Source of the DNA: DASRYH01 sp035687245
Lineage (GTDB): Bacteria > Actinomycetota > Coriobacteriia > Anaerosomatales > PHET01
NCBI GenBank assembly: GCA_035687245.1
Contig: DASRYH010000025.1
Location: 1 to 53,968 of the forward strand
Direction of reading: 5' to 3'
DNA: 53,968 nucleotides
A model generated the notes under the pieces. That model was not told where the DNA came from. It saw nothing but the letters and a program-made list of their open reading frames with translations, and did not search any database. Positions 32,880 through 41,091 of this stretch are shown here, one piece after another; the first letter of the stretch is position 1, and each line of letters starts with the position of its first letter. Made by a program: the position numbers and the translations under genes.

Positions 32880-34135
32880 CGAGCGTCTGGCTTGTCGAGC
32901 AGCGAGTCGAGTGCAGCGCGAACGCCATCCGCGTTCGCCACTTCGACAGCTCCGGCGTTCAGCGCTGCCGCCCAAAGCGCCTCGGCCCGACCGCCCGTGT
33001 AGTCGCGGCCCTCGATGCCGCCTACGAGCACGATCGGCACCCCCGCGCCCACCGAAGCCCCGAGGTTCTCGACGTTGCCGTGCCCGAACGGCACGTCGCA
33101 GACGACGATCGCGTCCACGCCCGCCGCCAGCGCACGCACTTCGGCGGCCGCATCCTCGTCCATCGGCGCAAACGGAGCGAGGTGAGCGAAAGGCACTCCC
33201 AGCGCTTCAGCGACGTGAGCGTCGGTATCGCCAGCGTTGAGTGCCGCGGCGCTCACCTGCCAGCCGTCGAGTACGAGCTGCCGAAGGAGCGGAGACGCGA
33301 CTCCCGACCCACCCACGACCAGCAATCGCCCGCGCCTGTGCGCCGCGACCGCGCCGTCTCGCAGTACTGGCGTGACGGCGGTCGTGCCGGTGACGGGGTC
33401 GATGCCCACGACGGCACGCACGCCGAAGACCCGCCGCAGCATATCGGCGTCGATGACGCGCTCGGGGCTATCGGCGGCCGATACGCGCCCGTCCGACACG
33501 ACCGCGACGCGGTCCGAGTAGCGTGCGGCCAGGTCGAGGTCGTGAAAGACCGCGAGCACGGAGATGCCGTCGCTCGCAAGATCCCTCACGAGGTCGAGCA
33601 CTTGCAGCCGGTGATTGAGATCGAGATGGCTCGTCGGCTCGTCGAGGAGCAGTACCTGCGGCTCCTGCGCGAGCGCCTGTGCGAGCGCGAGCCTCTGAAG
33701 GTCGCCTCCGGAGAGGGCATCGACCGGACGCTGGGCAAGATGCGCGGTGTCCGTCAGGCGCATCGCACGCTCGACCTGAGCGCGGTCATGCTCCCCCGGC
33801 GAGCCGAAGCGCGACAGGTACGGATGCCGGCCCATGCCGACGAACGCCTCGGCGGAAAAAGAGAACGCAACCGTCACCTGTTGCGGAACCACCCCCACCA
33901 CACGGGCCCGCTCTCGCGCAGTCATCTGCCGAATCGGAGTCCCCGCCACGTCGATGTCACCGGCGAACAGGTCTGCCTCGCCGGTGATCGCGCGAAGGAG
34001 GGTGGACTTGCCCGCACCATTCGGCCCCACGAGTCCTACGACCTCGCCCGGCGCGACGACTAGCGTGGCGTCCTCGACGATACGAGCGGCGCCATATCCA
34101 ATACACGCGCGCGAGAAGTGCAGCGAAGATGTCAT
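32876..34135 (-). CDS. btuD: Cobalamin ABC transporter ATPase with extra C-terminal domain
   Basis: Residues 1-250 are a FecE/BtuD-type ATPase: Walker A GPNGAGKST at 37-45, signature LSGGDLQRLAL at 140-150, Walker B LLLDEPTSHLDL, H-loop VFHDLDLAARYSD. Residues about 268-419 are an added alpha/beta domain beginning GRLLVVGGSGVASPLL, resembling a Rossmann-type nucleotide fold, with conserved-looking NAGDTD and VPFGHGN stretches; its role is unknown. The ATG overlaps the permease stop (ATGA). Substrate B12 is inferred from the cobalamin riboswitch upstream of btuF. Confidence 0.88.
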   Translation of the reverse strand: MTSSLHFSRACIGYGAARIVEDATLVVAPGEVVGLVGPNGAGKSTLLRAITGEADLFAGDIDVAGTPIRQMTARERARVVGVVPQQVTVAFSFSAEAFVGMGRHPYLSRFGSPGEHDRAQVERAMRLTDTAHLAQRPVDALSGGDLQRLALAQALAQEPQVLLLDEPTSHLDLNHRLQVLDLVRDLASDGISVLAVFHDLDLAARYSDRVAVVSDGRVSAADSPERVIDADMLRRVFGVRAVVGIDPVTGTTAVTPVLRDGAVAAHRRGRLLVVGGSGVASPLLRQLVLDGWQVSAAALNAGDTDAHVAEALGVPFAHLAPFAPMDEDAAAEVRALAAGVDAIVVCDVPFGHGNVENLGASVGAGVPIVLVGGIEGRDYTGGRAEALWAAALNAGAVEVANADGVRAALDSLLDKPDAR

Positions 34136-35157
34136 CGGCTACGGCCCCCGCTCACGAGCAGCCATACGAAGAACGGCCCGCCCACTACAGCGGTGACGAT
34201 GCCGACTGGAATCTCCACGGGCGCCATCACCGTGCGCGCCACGAGATCGGCCAGAACCAGCACGGTCGCTCCGCCCAGAAGCGAAGCCGGCAGCAGGCTG
34301 CGGTGGTCTGGACCGAGCGTGAGCCGCACCATGTGCGGCACCATCAGCCCAACGAAACCGATAAGGCCGGCGACGGCCACCGCAGCGGCGGTGAGCAGGG
34401 ACGCGACGGTAAGCGCGAAGTAGGTGAAGCGCGAGACGTCGACTCCCAACTGTCCTGCTCGCTCGTCTCCAAGCAGCATGAGATTGAGCTCCCTGGTCGA
34501 AGCGAGCGCCAGCGCCGCCCCCACCAGAAACATCGGCGCGATCATCGCCACGTATGGCCACGATGCCGAACCGAGCCCGCCCATCATCCAGAAGACCACC
34601 GAGGCCATCTGCTCGCGCGCGAACACTTGTAAGAAGGACGTGAGCGCCGACAGCGTGTAGGAGACAGCGACTCCCGCCAGCAGCAGAGATATGGCATCAA
34701 GTCGTCCTCGCCACGAGGCCAGTTTCACTACGAGGAACATCGTGGCGAGCGCGCCGACGAACGCCGCGGCGGGCACGAGTCCGTAGCGCAGCGCCGTTGC
34801 CTGCGCAGTGAGCGTGAGCGCGATGACCGCACCCAGGCCCGCGCCACTGGAGATGCCAAGAATGTAGGGGTCGGCGAGCGGGTTGCGGAAGAGCGCCTGG
34901 TAGATGACGCCCGCCCCCGCGAGCGCGGCACCCACGAGTGCAGCCAGCACGACGCGGGGCAGGCGCACCTGCCAGATCAGCGTGTCAGCCATGCCCTGCG
35001 CGCGGCCAGACAACCCTCGAACAATCGAGGCTATGACGTCTCCGGGCGCGACACTCACAGCGCCGCTCCCGATCCCGGCAATCACCGCCGCAACAAGCAC
35101 GAGGGCGAGGCCGCAGATCGCAAGGGCGGGCGATATGTCGCGCCGTGGGGAGGTCAT
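34132..35157 (-). CDS. btuC: Cobalamin ABC transporter permease (FecCD/BtuC family)
   Basis: 341 residues from the ATG at 35157, about nine or ten hydrophobic helices. Family motifs: LPRVVLAALVGAALAGAGVIYQALFRNPLADPYILGISSGAGLGA near the N-terminus and GLIGFVGLMVPHMVRLTLGPDHR with the coupling helix near the C-terminus. The start is only 4 bases after the btuF stop and has a weak SD, suggesting translation coupled to btuF; an in-frame start at 35196 would overlap btuF. Confidence 0.92.
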   Translation of the reverse strand: MTSPRRDISPALAICGLALVLVAAVIAGIGSGAVSVAPGDVIASIVRGLSGRAQGMADTLIWQVRLPRVVLAALVGAALAGAGVIYQALFRNPLADPYILGISSGAGLGAVIALTLTAQATALRYGLVPAAAFVGALATMFLVVKLASWRGRLDAISLLLAGVAVSYTLSALTSFLQVFAREQMASVVFWMMGGLGSASWPYVAMIAPMFLVGAALALASTRELNLMLLGDERAGQLGVDVSRFTYFALTVASLLTAAAVAVAGLIGFVGLMVPHMVRLTLGPDHRSLLPASLLGGATVLVLADLVARTVMAPVEIPVGIVTAVVGGPFFVWLLVSGGRSR

Positions 35158-35161
35158 CGGT

Positions 35162-36124
35162 CTACTTGAACGCTTCCGGGTGCAGTCCTTCGGCAACCTG
35201 CCTCAGCCCCTCGACGATGCGAGGACCCGGGCGCGTGACGAGGTTGTCGTCCAGCACGACCACTCGGTTGTTCTTGACCGCCGACAGGTCGCCGAATCCG
35301 GCGCGCTTCTTGAGCGCGGATGGGTCCGACATCGTTCCCTTCGTGGCTAGGTAGACGTCGGGGTCCGCCTTCACGAGCTCCTCGGTGGAGTACGGCACGT
35401 AGCCGGCGGCCACGGCCACGTTCTTGCCGCCGCCGATCGTCACAAGCTCGTCGATGAGCGTTCCCTGGCCTGCGGTAAACAGCGGATTCTGTCCAATCTC
35501 GATGAACGCCGTGGAGGGGTCCTTCCCGGCAACGGCCGCCTCCACCTCGGAGACCTTCGTCTGCATGTCGGCCACCAGCGCGTCGGCCCGCTCACCCGTA
35601 CCGGTGATCTGCCCCAGCTCGTTGATATCGCTATACAGGCCGTCGAGCGACTGAGGGTCGAAGGCGACGACCGTCGCCCCGAGCTGCTCGAGCTTGATGA
35701 TGACGTCGGCCTGCACACCGGTGGTCGCGACGATCAGGTCAGGGTTGGCCGCGGCCACGGCCTCGACGTTGGGTCCGGCGAAGTCGCCGACCTTCGCGAT
35801 GTCGGCGACCTGCGCGGGGTAGTCGTCGTAGCTCGTGACGCCTACAACCTTGTCGCCCAAGCCCAGCGCGAAGAGCGCTTCTGTGTTGGCTGGCGCGAGG
35901 GAGACTATGCGTTTAGGAGCGGCTTTGACCGTGACGGTGCGGCTCGCATCGTCGGTGATGGTTACCGGGAAAGCTGGGCGTGGAGTAGCGGGCTTGCTGG
36001 CGTCGGTCTTGGGCGTGGCTGCCGGCTTCGCACAACCGGTGAGCGCAACGATCGCAAGCGCGATGCATGCGAATGAAGCTGCGCGAATCGCTCGCTGGTG
36101 TCGGAATCGGGCCTTGTGCGTCAT
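35162..36124 (-). CDS. btuF: Cobalamin-binding lipoprotein (BtuF type)
   Basis: 320 residues from the ATG at 36124, chosen for the AGAGGAAG SD 7 bases upstream and the signal peptide ending at lipobox IVALTGC. It has the type-III binding-protein layout with a rigid helix: APKRIVSLAPANTEALFALGLGDKVVGVTSYDDYP, DLIVATTGVQ, and the C-terminal GPRIVEGLRQVAEGLHPEAF. The frame upstream of 36124 runs through the riboswitch and is not coding. First gene of btuF-C-D. Confidence 0.92.
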   Translation of the reverse strand: MTHKARFRHQRAIRAASFACIALAIVALTGCAKPAATPKTDASKPATPRPAFPVTITDDASRTVTVKAAPKRIVSLAPANTEALFALGLGDKVVGVTSYDDYPAQVADIAKVGDFAGPNVEAVAAANPDLIVATTGVQADVIIKLEQLGATVVAFDPQSLDGLYSDINELGQITGTGERADALVADMQTKVSEVEAAVAGKDPSTAFIEIGQNPLFTAGQGTLIDELVTIGGGKNVAVAAGYVPYSTEELVKADPDVYLATKGTMSDPSALKKRAGFGDLSAVKNNRVVVLDDNLVTRPGPRIVEGLRQVAEGLHPEAFK

Positions 36125-36174
36125 GAACGTGCTTCCTCTCTGTCGGGGCGGTTTCGACGCGCCTCGCCGAAGAA

Positions 36175-36214
36175 AGGAGAAAGCCCGCGCTCGCAAAACC
36201 GAGCGGCGGGCCTT
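36175..36214 (-). terminator. Terminator hairpin in the btu leader (riboswitch expression platform)
   Basis: On the minus strand GGCCCGC-C-GCTCG pairs with CGAGCGCGGGC (one bulged base, loop of 6), followed by TTTCTCCTTTC. It lies between the cobalamin aptamer and the btuF SD, where B12 binding could favour it and stop transcription. Confidence 0.65.
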
Positions 36215-36311
36215 CGTCTTCAAATGAGTCAGCGGTGCGGTTCGGGGCCTTCGGCGAAAACACGCCAAAGACCGCGATCCGGCCTTGGTCCTCGAAGGCC
36301 GCGTCGCGCGT

Positions 36312-36440
36312 CACTCGGCAGGTCTCCTGACTTGAACACGGCTCTATCGCCGTGCCTCACAGTGGCGGGTCCCGTCCCGGAATCTCACCGGGTTCCCTAT
36401 TCTCCCGTGACTCGAGGCGAGTCGCGGGCACCGAATGACG
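36312..36440 (-). ncRNA. Cobalamin riboswitch
   Basis: The minus strand carries the conserved parts of the B12 aptamer in order: the GGTG entry near 36437, GGGAA and CCGGTGAGATTCCGGGAC, GCCACTGTGA (36357-36366) and the B12 box AGTCAGGAGACCTGCC (36317-36332). It is about 190 bases upstream of btuF with a terminator-like hairpin between. Binding of adenosyl- or other cobalamins should reduce importer expression. Confidence 0.93.
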
Positions 36441-36463
36441 CCTATTCGTTTGTGAACGCTTGG

Positions 36464-36493
36464 AGTCTAGCGCAGGCGGCTCGGAGTCACCAA
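36464..36493 (-). promoter_or_regulatory. Promoter for the btu riboswitch transcript
   Basis: Minus strand TTGGTG (36488-36493), 18 bases, TAGACT (36464-36469). Transcription would begin near 36457, about 17 bases before the aptamer, which fits well. Confidence 0.5.
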
Positions 36494-36544
36494 TTGCGCA
36501 GGCGAGCCGGGTAGCGAGTCCGACCGATCCCGAATGCGCTGTGG

Positions 36545-37480
36545 CTAGGCGGCTTCGGGCAGCCCAGCGTCGGTCGCAACCGTGGCACCGTGTGCGACGC
36601 GCAGCCGCGGCAATCCGAGGCGCGCACTCGCGAGCGCGACGCCCGCGATGATGAGCAGGCCGCCAGCGACGGTCACCGCACGCGGCGCTTCGCCGACCCA
36701 CACCCACGCGACCGGCACGCCAATCACGGGGATCAGATAGAGGAAACGAGCTGCCACGCCCGGGGCCATCTTGTGGACCACGTAAGACCACAACACGTAG
36801 GCGACGCCGCCGGGGAGCACCGCGAGATAGACAAGATTCGCGACTGCAGAAGCGGGCGCGCTCGTGAGCGCATGCATGGAGCCGGGGGCAAAGATCAGGA
36901 ACGGCAGCGAGCCCGCGATCAGAGCGTAGGTCGTCACCTCGAGGGGGCGGTAGGTCGACATCAGGGGCTTGGCCACGAGTGTGTACGACGCGAACGACAG
37001 CGCTGCGAGCACGACGAGGCCGGCGCTCGGACCGACCTGGCCGAAGCCGCCCTTGCCCTGCGCCATCACGAGCAGTCCGAAGGTGCAGACCGCGATGCCC
37101 GCCCATGTGTTCCACCGGCCACGCTCTTTGCCGAGCGCAACGCCGATGACGGTGGTGAATACCGGGTTGAGGTTAGTGAGGAAGCCAGCCATCGTGGCAC
37201 TCACCCCCGCCTGGCCGTTTACGAGCAGCAGCTGATAGCCGCTGAAGCCCAGCACGCCGGCCAGTGCTATCAGCGGCAGATCCTTGGCGTGAGGCAGGCG
37301 GACGCCAGTGACAACCCCGGCAACCACGAACAGGACCGAGGTCAGCGTCCATCGCAGAAAGAGCAGGTGGTGAGGGCTGAAGTGCCCCAGCGCCGCGACC
37401 ATCCCGGCGAACGTCGTGCTCCAGAGCGCGACCGTGATCGCAACAGCCAGAATCGTCTTGACACCGTAACGCTTGACCAC
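36545..37480 (-). CDS. EamA-family (DMT) transporter
   Basis: 311 residues from the GTG at 37480, which has GAAGGAGG 7 bases upstream; an ATG at 37501 would place that SD inside the gene. Ten hydrophobic helices in two repeats of five (ALWSTTFAGMVAALGHFSP ... NLNPVFTTVIGVALGKER; then SFASYTLVAKPLMS ... LIPVIGVPVAWVWVGEAP), the standard EamA layout. These carriers mostly export amino acids or metabolites. The divergent Lrp/AsnC gene makes an amino-acid substrate plausible. Confidence 0.88.
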   Translation of the reverse strand: MVKRYGVKTILAVAITVALWSTTFAGMVAALGHFSPHHLLFLRWTLTSVLFVVAGVVTGVRLPHAKDLPLIALAGVLGFSGYQLLLVNGQAGVSATMAGFLTNLNPVFTTVIGVALGKERGRWNTWAGIAVCTFGLLVMAQGKGGFGQVGPSAGLVVLAALSFASYTLVAKPLMSTYRPLEVTTYALIAGSLPFLIFAPGSMHALTSAPASAVANLVYLAVLPGGVAYVLWSYVVHKMAPGVAARFLYLIPVIGVPVAWVWVGEAPRAVTVAGGLLIIAGVALASARLGLPRLRVAHGATVATDAGLPEAA

Positions 37481-37577
37481 GTCTCGCCCTCCTTCGTCCA
37501 TACGCTCCCGAAGCATCTTCGGCAGCGGTTCTTATGTGTGGACGACAGTCTATAAAGCGAAACGGACAACTAGAAGG

Positions 37578-37642
37578 TATAATCCAAGTGATTTCGGCTA
37601 TTCTCATTTCGATACTGCTGCCAAATTGCGATTTCGACTATT
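37578..37642. promoter_or_regulatory. Divergent control region with repeated GATTTCGRCTATT elements
   Basis: GATTTCGGCTATT (37590-37602) and GATTTCGACTATT (37630-37642) are direct repeats exactly 40 bases apart (about four helical turns), with a third partial copy ATTTCGATACT at 37606. TATAAT at 37578-37583 could be a plus-strand -10 box. Spaced, phased sites between an Lrp-type gene and its divergent neighbour suggest Lrp binding and autoregulation. Confidence 0.5.
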
Positions 37643-37656
37643 GATTGGGTGATTCC

Positions 37657-38100
37657 GTGGACGTCATAGACCGCACCTTGCTCGAACTGCTGCAAGACGA
37701 TGCCCGCACGAGCTACGCCGAGCTGGGCCGGCACGTCGGGCTGACTCCCCCGGCCGTCGCCGAGCGAGTCCGACGCCTGGAGAACAGCGGAGTCATCGAA
37801 GGCTACCGTGCGCAGGTCAACCTCAAGCGCGCCGGTTACGGCCTGATCGCCTTCATCCAGCTGTCGTCGCCGCCTGAGCTCGCCAAACAGCTGGGTCGCA
37901 TCGCCACCGAGACCCCGGAAGTCCTCGAGTTCCACCATATGACCGGCTCCGCGGGCTTTCTACTGAAGGTCGCGGCGCGCTCCATCGAGCACCTCGAGAA
38001 GATCATCAACCTGCTGCTCCCCTACGGGCAGACGCAGACCTCGGTAGTCCTCTCCTCGCCGGTGACCTGGCGCAAGATCGAGTTCGACGAGAGCGTCTAG
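37657..38100 (+). CDS. Lrp/AsnC-family transcriptional regulator
   Basis: 147 residues from the GTG at 37657. N-terminal helix-turn-helix (DVIDRTLLELLQDDARTSYAELGRHVGLTPPAVAERVRRLENSGVIEGY) and C-terminal RAM/ligand domain (LIAFIQLSSP ... VLEFHHMTGSAGFLLKVAA). Such proteins form octamers that sense amino acids. It is divergent from the EamA exporter across 176 bases of repeated elements and probably controls it and itself. Its TAG stop shares CTAG with the stop of the next, converging gene. Confidence 0.92.
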   Translation: MDVIDRTLLELLQDDARTSYAELGRHVGLTPPAVAERVRRLENSGVIEGYRAQVNLKRAGYGLIAFIQLSSPPELAKQLGRIATETPEVLEFHHMTGSAGFLLKVAARSIEHLEKIINLLLPYGQTQTSVVLSSPVTWRKIEFDESV

Positions 38101-38786
38101 GCCTCCGTCGACGCCCCTTCGGCAACCAGCGAGCGCGAGCTGCGCCAGTCGGCTATTAGCCATGAGGCGGCGAATGTCGCGAGCGCCAGCGCACCCACCA
38201 CGCCGAAGAAGAGCGCCTTGATGAGTATCTCGTCGGAGTTCAAGACGGGGCTGTCGGGGTGCAGAGCGCGGCCAGGGCCGAGGATCGCTCGCAGGAGCAC
38301 GAACCACGCGAAGCCGACGAAAGAGATGTCGAGTACTGAAGCGACCTTGCGGTCGTCTTCGAGCATCATGCACACCACCAGCACCACGAGGCCCGCGAGC
38401 ATGATCCAGAACTGCGCCATCAGGCGCGGGTCGGCCGCGACGACTTCGAAGCGCGACGACTTCGAGCCGGTGAAGTCCCAGGTGTTGAGCGCAGCCATCA
38501 GCCCAAGCGCGGAGCCGATTACCCACAGCGGGATCGAGACGTAGCGCAGCCCCTCTTCGCCGAAGTGGAGCGAGGGCCTTCCCGTGACCAGCGAACCGAT
38601 AGCGAAGATGCCCAGCAGCGCAAAGGCAACAAGGTTCACCCAGGTCATGGCCCCGTGAAAGATCGGAAGACGAACGCGGCCGCCCAGACCTTCGACCTCG
38701 GGAAACATGGCTACGCATGCGAGCGCGACGGCCAGACCGACCGCGATGAGAGCCGCGGCGATTGTACGCGGGCGGTTCAGAGACAT
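38097..38786 (-). CDS. Six-helix membrane protein of unknown function
   Basis: 229 residues from the ATG at 38786 (GGAG 5 bases upstream). Six or so hydrophobic helices: TIAAALIAVGLAVALACVAMF, MTWVNLVAFALLGIFAIG, VSIPLWVIGSALGLMAALN, FWIMLAGLVVLVVCMMLE, ISFVGFAWFVLLRAIL and ALFFGVVGALALATFAASWL, with the motif NTWDFTGSKSSRFEVV in a loop after helix 3 and a His (PIFHGAMTW) before helix 2. I do not recognise the family. It faces the same way as the NHL and TPR genes 116 bases upstream and may belong with them. Confidence 0.75.
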   Translation of the reverse strand: MSLNRPRTIAAALIAVGLAVALACVAMFPEVEGLGGRVRLPIFHGAMTWVNLVAFALLGIFAIGSLVTGRPSLHFGEEGLRYVSIPLWVIGSALGLMAALNTWDFTGSKSSRFEVVAADPRLMAQFWIMLAGLVVLVVCMMLEDDRKVASVLDISFVGFAWFVLLRAILGPGRALHPDSPVLNSDEILIKALFFGVVGALALATFAASWLIADWRSSRSLVAEGASTEA

Positions 38787-38901
38787 CGACACTCCACTTC
38801 ACGGGTCACGCGGACACAAGACGTGACGCACAGTGTAGCAAGCGCCGTGCTGAGCGAGAGGGCTGCGCCTCCTGCATGTTGCAGACCTCGATCAGACGTC
38901 C

Positions 38902-40167
38902 CTACGCGTTGGTCTCTTCGCCGGACTGCGCCTCGGCCTCGCGCTGCGCCCGACGGCGCAGCACAGCGAGAACGAGCAGCACCAGCAGCAAGAGGAGCGG
39001 CGCGCAGAAGACACAGCAGGGTGTGGAAAACGCCCCGATGGCCTTGGAGGTCACGCTCCCACCGGTGTAGGGCAGCCGGATGATCTGCACCCGGTCGTTA
39101 GCCGTGTCTGCGACCACGAACCAGTCGCGCGTCTTGTCGTAGGCGACGCCGGTGGGATAGGCGAACATGCCATCCGTCTGGCCGAAATCGCCATAGAACG
39201 CCTGGCGTCCCTGCTTGCCGTTCTTGCCGGGCTCCCGGGCGATCTTGCCCGACTTCGGATCCAACAGCGCGATCCGGAACTTGAACGGGTCGACGACGGC
39301 GATCCTGCCTTTGCCGTCGAAGGCCATGCCCGCCGGCAGCGAGAATGGTCCCGCCATGTTCTTCGGGTTGCGGAAGTCGCCGGCGCCCTGCTTGGTCCGG
39401 TCCGGAGTGATGCCTGTCGACCACATCAAGCGGCCCTGCGGGGTGAACGCGCGCACGCGACGGTTCTGCGTGTCCGAGACGAAGATCGTCCCGTCGTCAC
39501 CAAGTAGGATTCCGTGCGGTAGGTCGAACTGGTCATTGCCGGTTCCGCGCGAGCCCCATTTGGCGATGATCTTGCCGTCAGGTGTGAAGACCGCTACCCC
39601 GTTGGCGGCGGCGACTGCGATCTTGCCGTCGCGCACGTCGATCTCGTTGGGCAGCTGAACGCGCCACTGGTCGAGCTGCTTTCCCTTGGGGCTGTATTCG
39701 AATACCTGTCCGCCGAAGTCCGTGACGAACAGGTTGCCCTTCTCGTCGACAGCGATTCCTTCGAGCGAAGCGACGCCCTTCGGCTTGATGATCTGCCTAG
39801 CCGTGCCGTCGGGGTTGAACCCTGCAATCGTGTCGTGCCCGGACACCACCCAGATGGTTCCGCTGGGACCGACGGCGACGTCGGTGGGCGCCGAAAGGGC
39901 GTCAGCAGGACTGTTGCTCCAACCATAGATCGAACGGACCCAGGAGATCCCCTTCGGCATGGACTGCTTGTTGGGAGCATTGGTCCCCCGGTTGAGCCGG
40001 AAGACCATGAAGGCGAGCGCCAGCAGCGCCAGCAGCGCGATGACCAGGATGATTATGAGGACTACTCGCTGACGACGGTTGTCCACTACCTCTACGACCG
40101 TCTCGGTGTAGTAGCGATCGCCGCTTTCGCCCTCGAGTTCGCTCGTGTTGCTGATCTCGTCAGTCAT
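38902..40167 (-). CDS. Membrane-anchored NHL-repeat beta-propeller protein
   Basis: 421 residues. A short N-terminal tail, one TM helix (about 34-56), then six or so NHL blades with the usual hydrophobic-Gly-Asp pattern (LSAPTDVAVGPSGTIWVV, ASLEGIAVDEKGNLFVTDF, FDLPHGILLGDDGTIFVSDTQNRRV, LPAGMAFDGKGRIAVVDP, YPTGVAYDKTRDWFVVADTANDRV). A second TM helix near the C-terminus begins with a cysteine cluster (TPCCVFCAPLLLLLVLL). The propeller is probably outside the cell. NHL proteins accompany multiheme cytochromes in several metal-reducing bacteria, which fits the divergent neighbours. The TPR gene lies 36 bases upstream. Confidence 0.85.
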   Translation of the reverse strand: MTDEISNTSELEGESGDRYYTETVVEVVDNRRQRVVLIIILVIALLALLALAFMVFRLNRGTNAPNKQSMPKGISWVRSIYGWSNSPADALSAPTDVAVGPSGTIWVVSGHDTIAGFNPDGTARQIIKPKGVASLEGIAVDEKGNLFVTDFGGQVFEYSPKGKQLDQWRVQLPNEIDVRDGKIAVAAANGVAVFTPDGKIIAKWGSRGTGNDQFDLPHGILLGDDGTIFVSDTQNRRVRAFTPQGRLMWSTGITPDRTKQGAGDFRNPKNMAGPFSLPAGMAFDGKGRIAVVDPFKFRIALLDPKSGKIAREPGKNGKQGRQAFYGDFGQTDGMFAYPTGVAYDKTRDWFVVADTANDRVQIIRLPYTGGSVTSKAIGAFSTPCCVFCAPLLLLLVLLVLAVLRRRAQREAEAQSGEETNA

Positions 40168-40203
40168 CGTGAATCCTCACGTGAGGTAATACTCGTCGGA
40201 CCG

Positions 40204-40965
40204 CTACTTACCGCCAGCCGCCTTCAACCCGGCCTGCGCCGGGGTGTAGTCAGGCATGTACGTCAGTGCCTGCTCGAAGTCGGCCTTCGCGCCCTTCTTG
40301 TCGCCGGCTTTCAGCTGCGCAAGCCCCCGGTAGGTGAGCACGTCTGCCGCGTTCGGAGTCATCTTGAGCGCGTTGGTGTAGGACACCACCGCGTCCTTGT
40401 ACTTCTTGAGGTTCATCTCCGCGGTAGCGCGCATCAAGAAGAGCTGGATCGTGGTCTGGTTGCGCTGGTCCTGGGTTTCGAGCGGCGGGCTGATGCCCTT
40501 CGCTTTGTTCGCAGCGTCGGCGACGATCCGGAGGTCGACGTCCTTCTGAATGTAGGTGTCGGTCTTCTTGAGCGCTTCGGCGTTCTTACCATCGCGAATA
40601 AGCATGTCTACTTCTTGATTGTTGACCCACAGTATCGTCTCGTCTTTCACGCGCTTGCGTGCCTGCGCGATCGAGTCGTAGGCGCGACCTTTGTCCCCGG
40701 TCAGGTACTGTGCCCGAGCGAGTTGGGCCCATGCCTGGCCGCTACCGGGCGACACCTTGACCGCTGCCTTGGCGCGCAGCAGAACCGACTCGGCCTGAGT
40801 CCTCGGGGCCGCAGGGGTGAATACCCCCGATATCGCGGCGAACGCAGCAAGAGCGATGATTGAGATCACCACGATCAGAATCGCCCAGCGAAGCCACTGC
40901 ACGACCGAATCGCCGTTCTCCGTGTACTCGACTCGCTCTACCACGTCGTACGTCTGATCTGACAA
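40204..40965 (-). CDS. Membrane-anchored TPR protein
   Basis: 253 residues if it starts at the TTG at 40965, which has a GGGGGA SD and gives an N-terminus (SDQTYDVVERVEYTENGDS) much like that of the NHL partner; in-frame codons further up have no support. One TM helix (WAILIVVISIIALAAFAAISG) then TPR-like helical pairs: RAKAAVKVSPGSGQAWAQLARAQYLTGDKGRAYDSIAQA, YKDAVVSYTNALKMTPNAADVLTYRGLAQLKAGDKKGAKADFEQAL. Probably an extracellular scaffold for the NHL protein or the cytochromes. First gene of this minus-strand set. Confidence 0.8.
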   Translation of the reverse strand: MSDQTYDVVERVEYTENGDSVVQWLRWAILIVVISIIALAAFAAISGVFTPAAPRTQAESVLLRAKAAVKVSPGSGQAWAQLARAQYLTGDKGRAYDSIAQARKRVKDETILWVNNQEVDMLIRDGKNAEALKKTDTYIQKDVDLRIVADAANKAKGISPPLETQDQRNQTTIQLFLMRATAEMNLKKYKDAVVSYTNALKMTPNAADVLTYRGLAQLKAGDKKGAKADFEQALTYMPDYTPAQAGLKAAGGK

Positions 40966-41091
40966 GACCGTCCCCCGATCCGTTGTCAGTGGTGCCCCCA
41001 CCTCTGCCGCGTGACCATACGGCCAGCCGCCTACCCAGAGTAGACATAAAGCGTCCCGCAAGAGAAGTACATCTCGGAGAGCGGCTGTCCA

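Noticed and set aside
36590..37555. A 321-codon plus-strand frame opposite the EamA transporter
   Set aside because: Composition dominated by Arg, Asp and His, typical of a shadow frame; the EamA protein is well supported.
38097..38786. A cytochrome c maturation protein (CcsA-like) for the heme genes
   Set aside because: It has six helices and a WDF loop but lacks the tryptophan-rich WGXXWXWD heme-handling motif.
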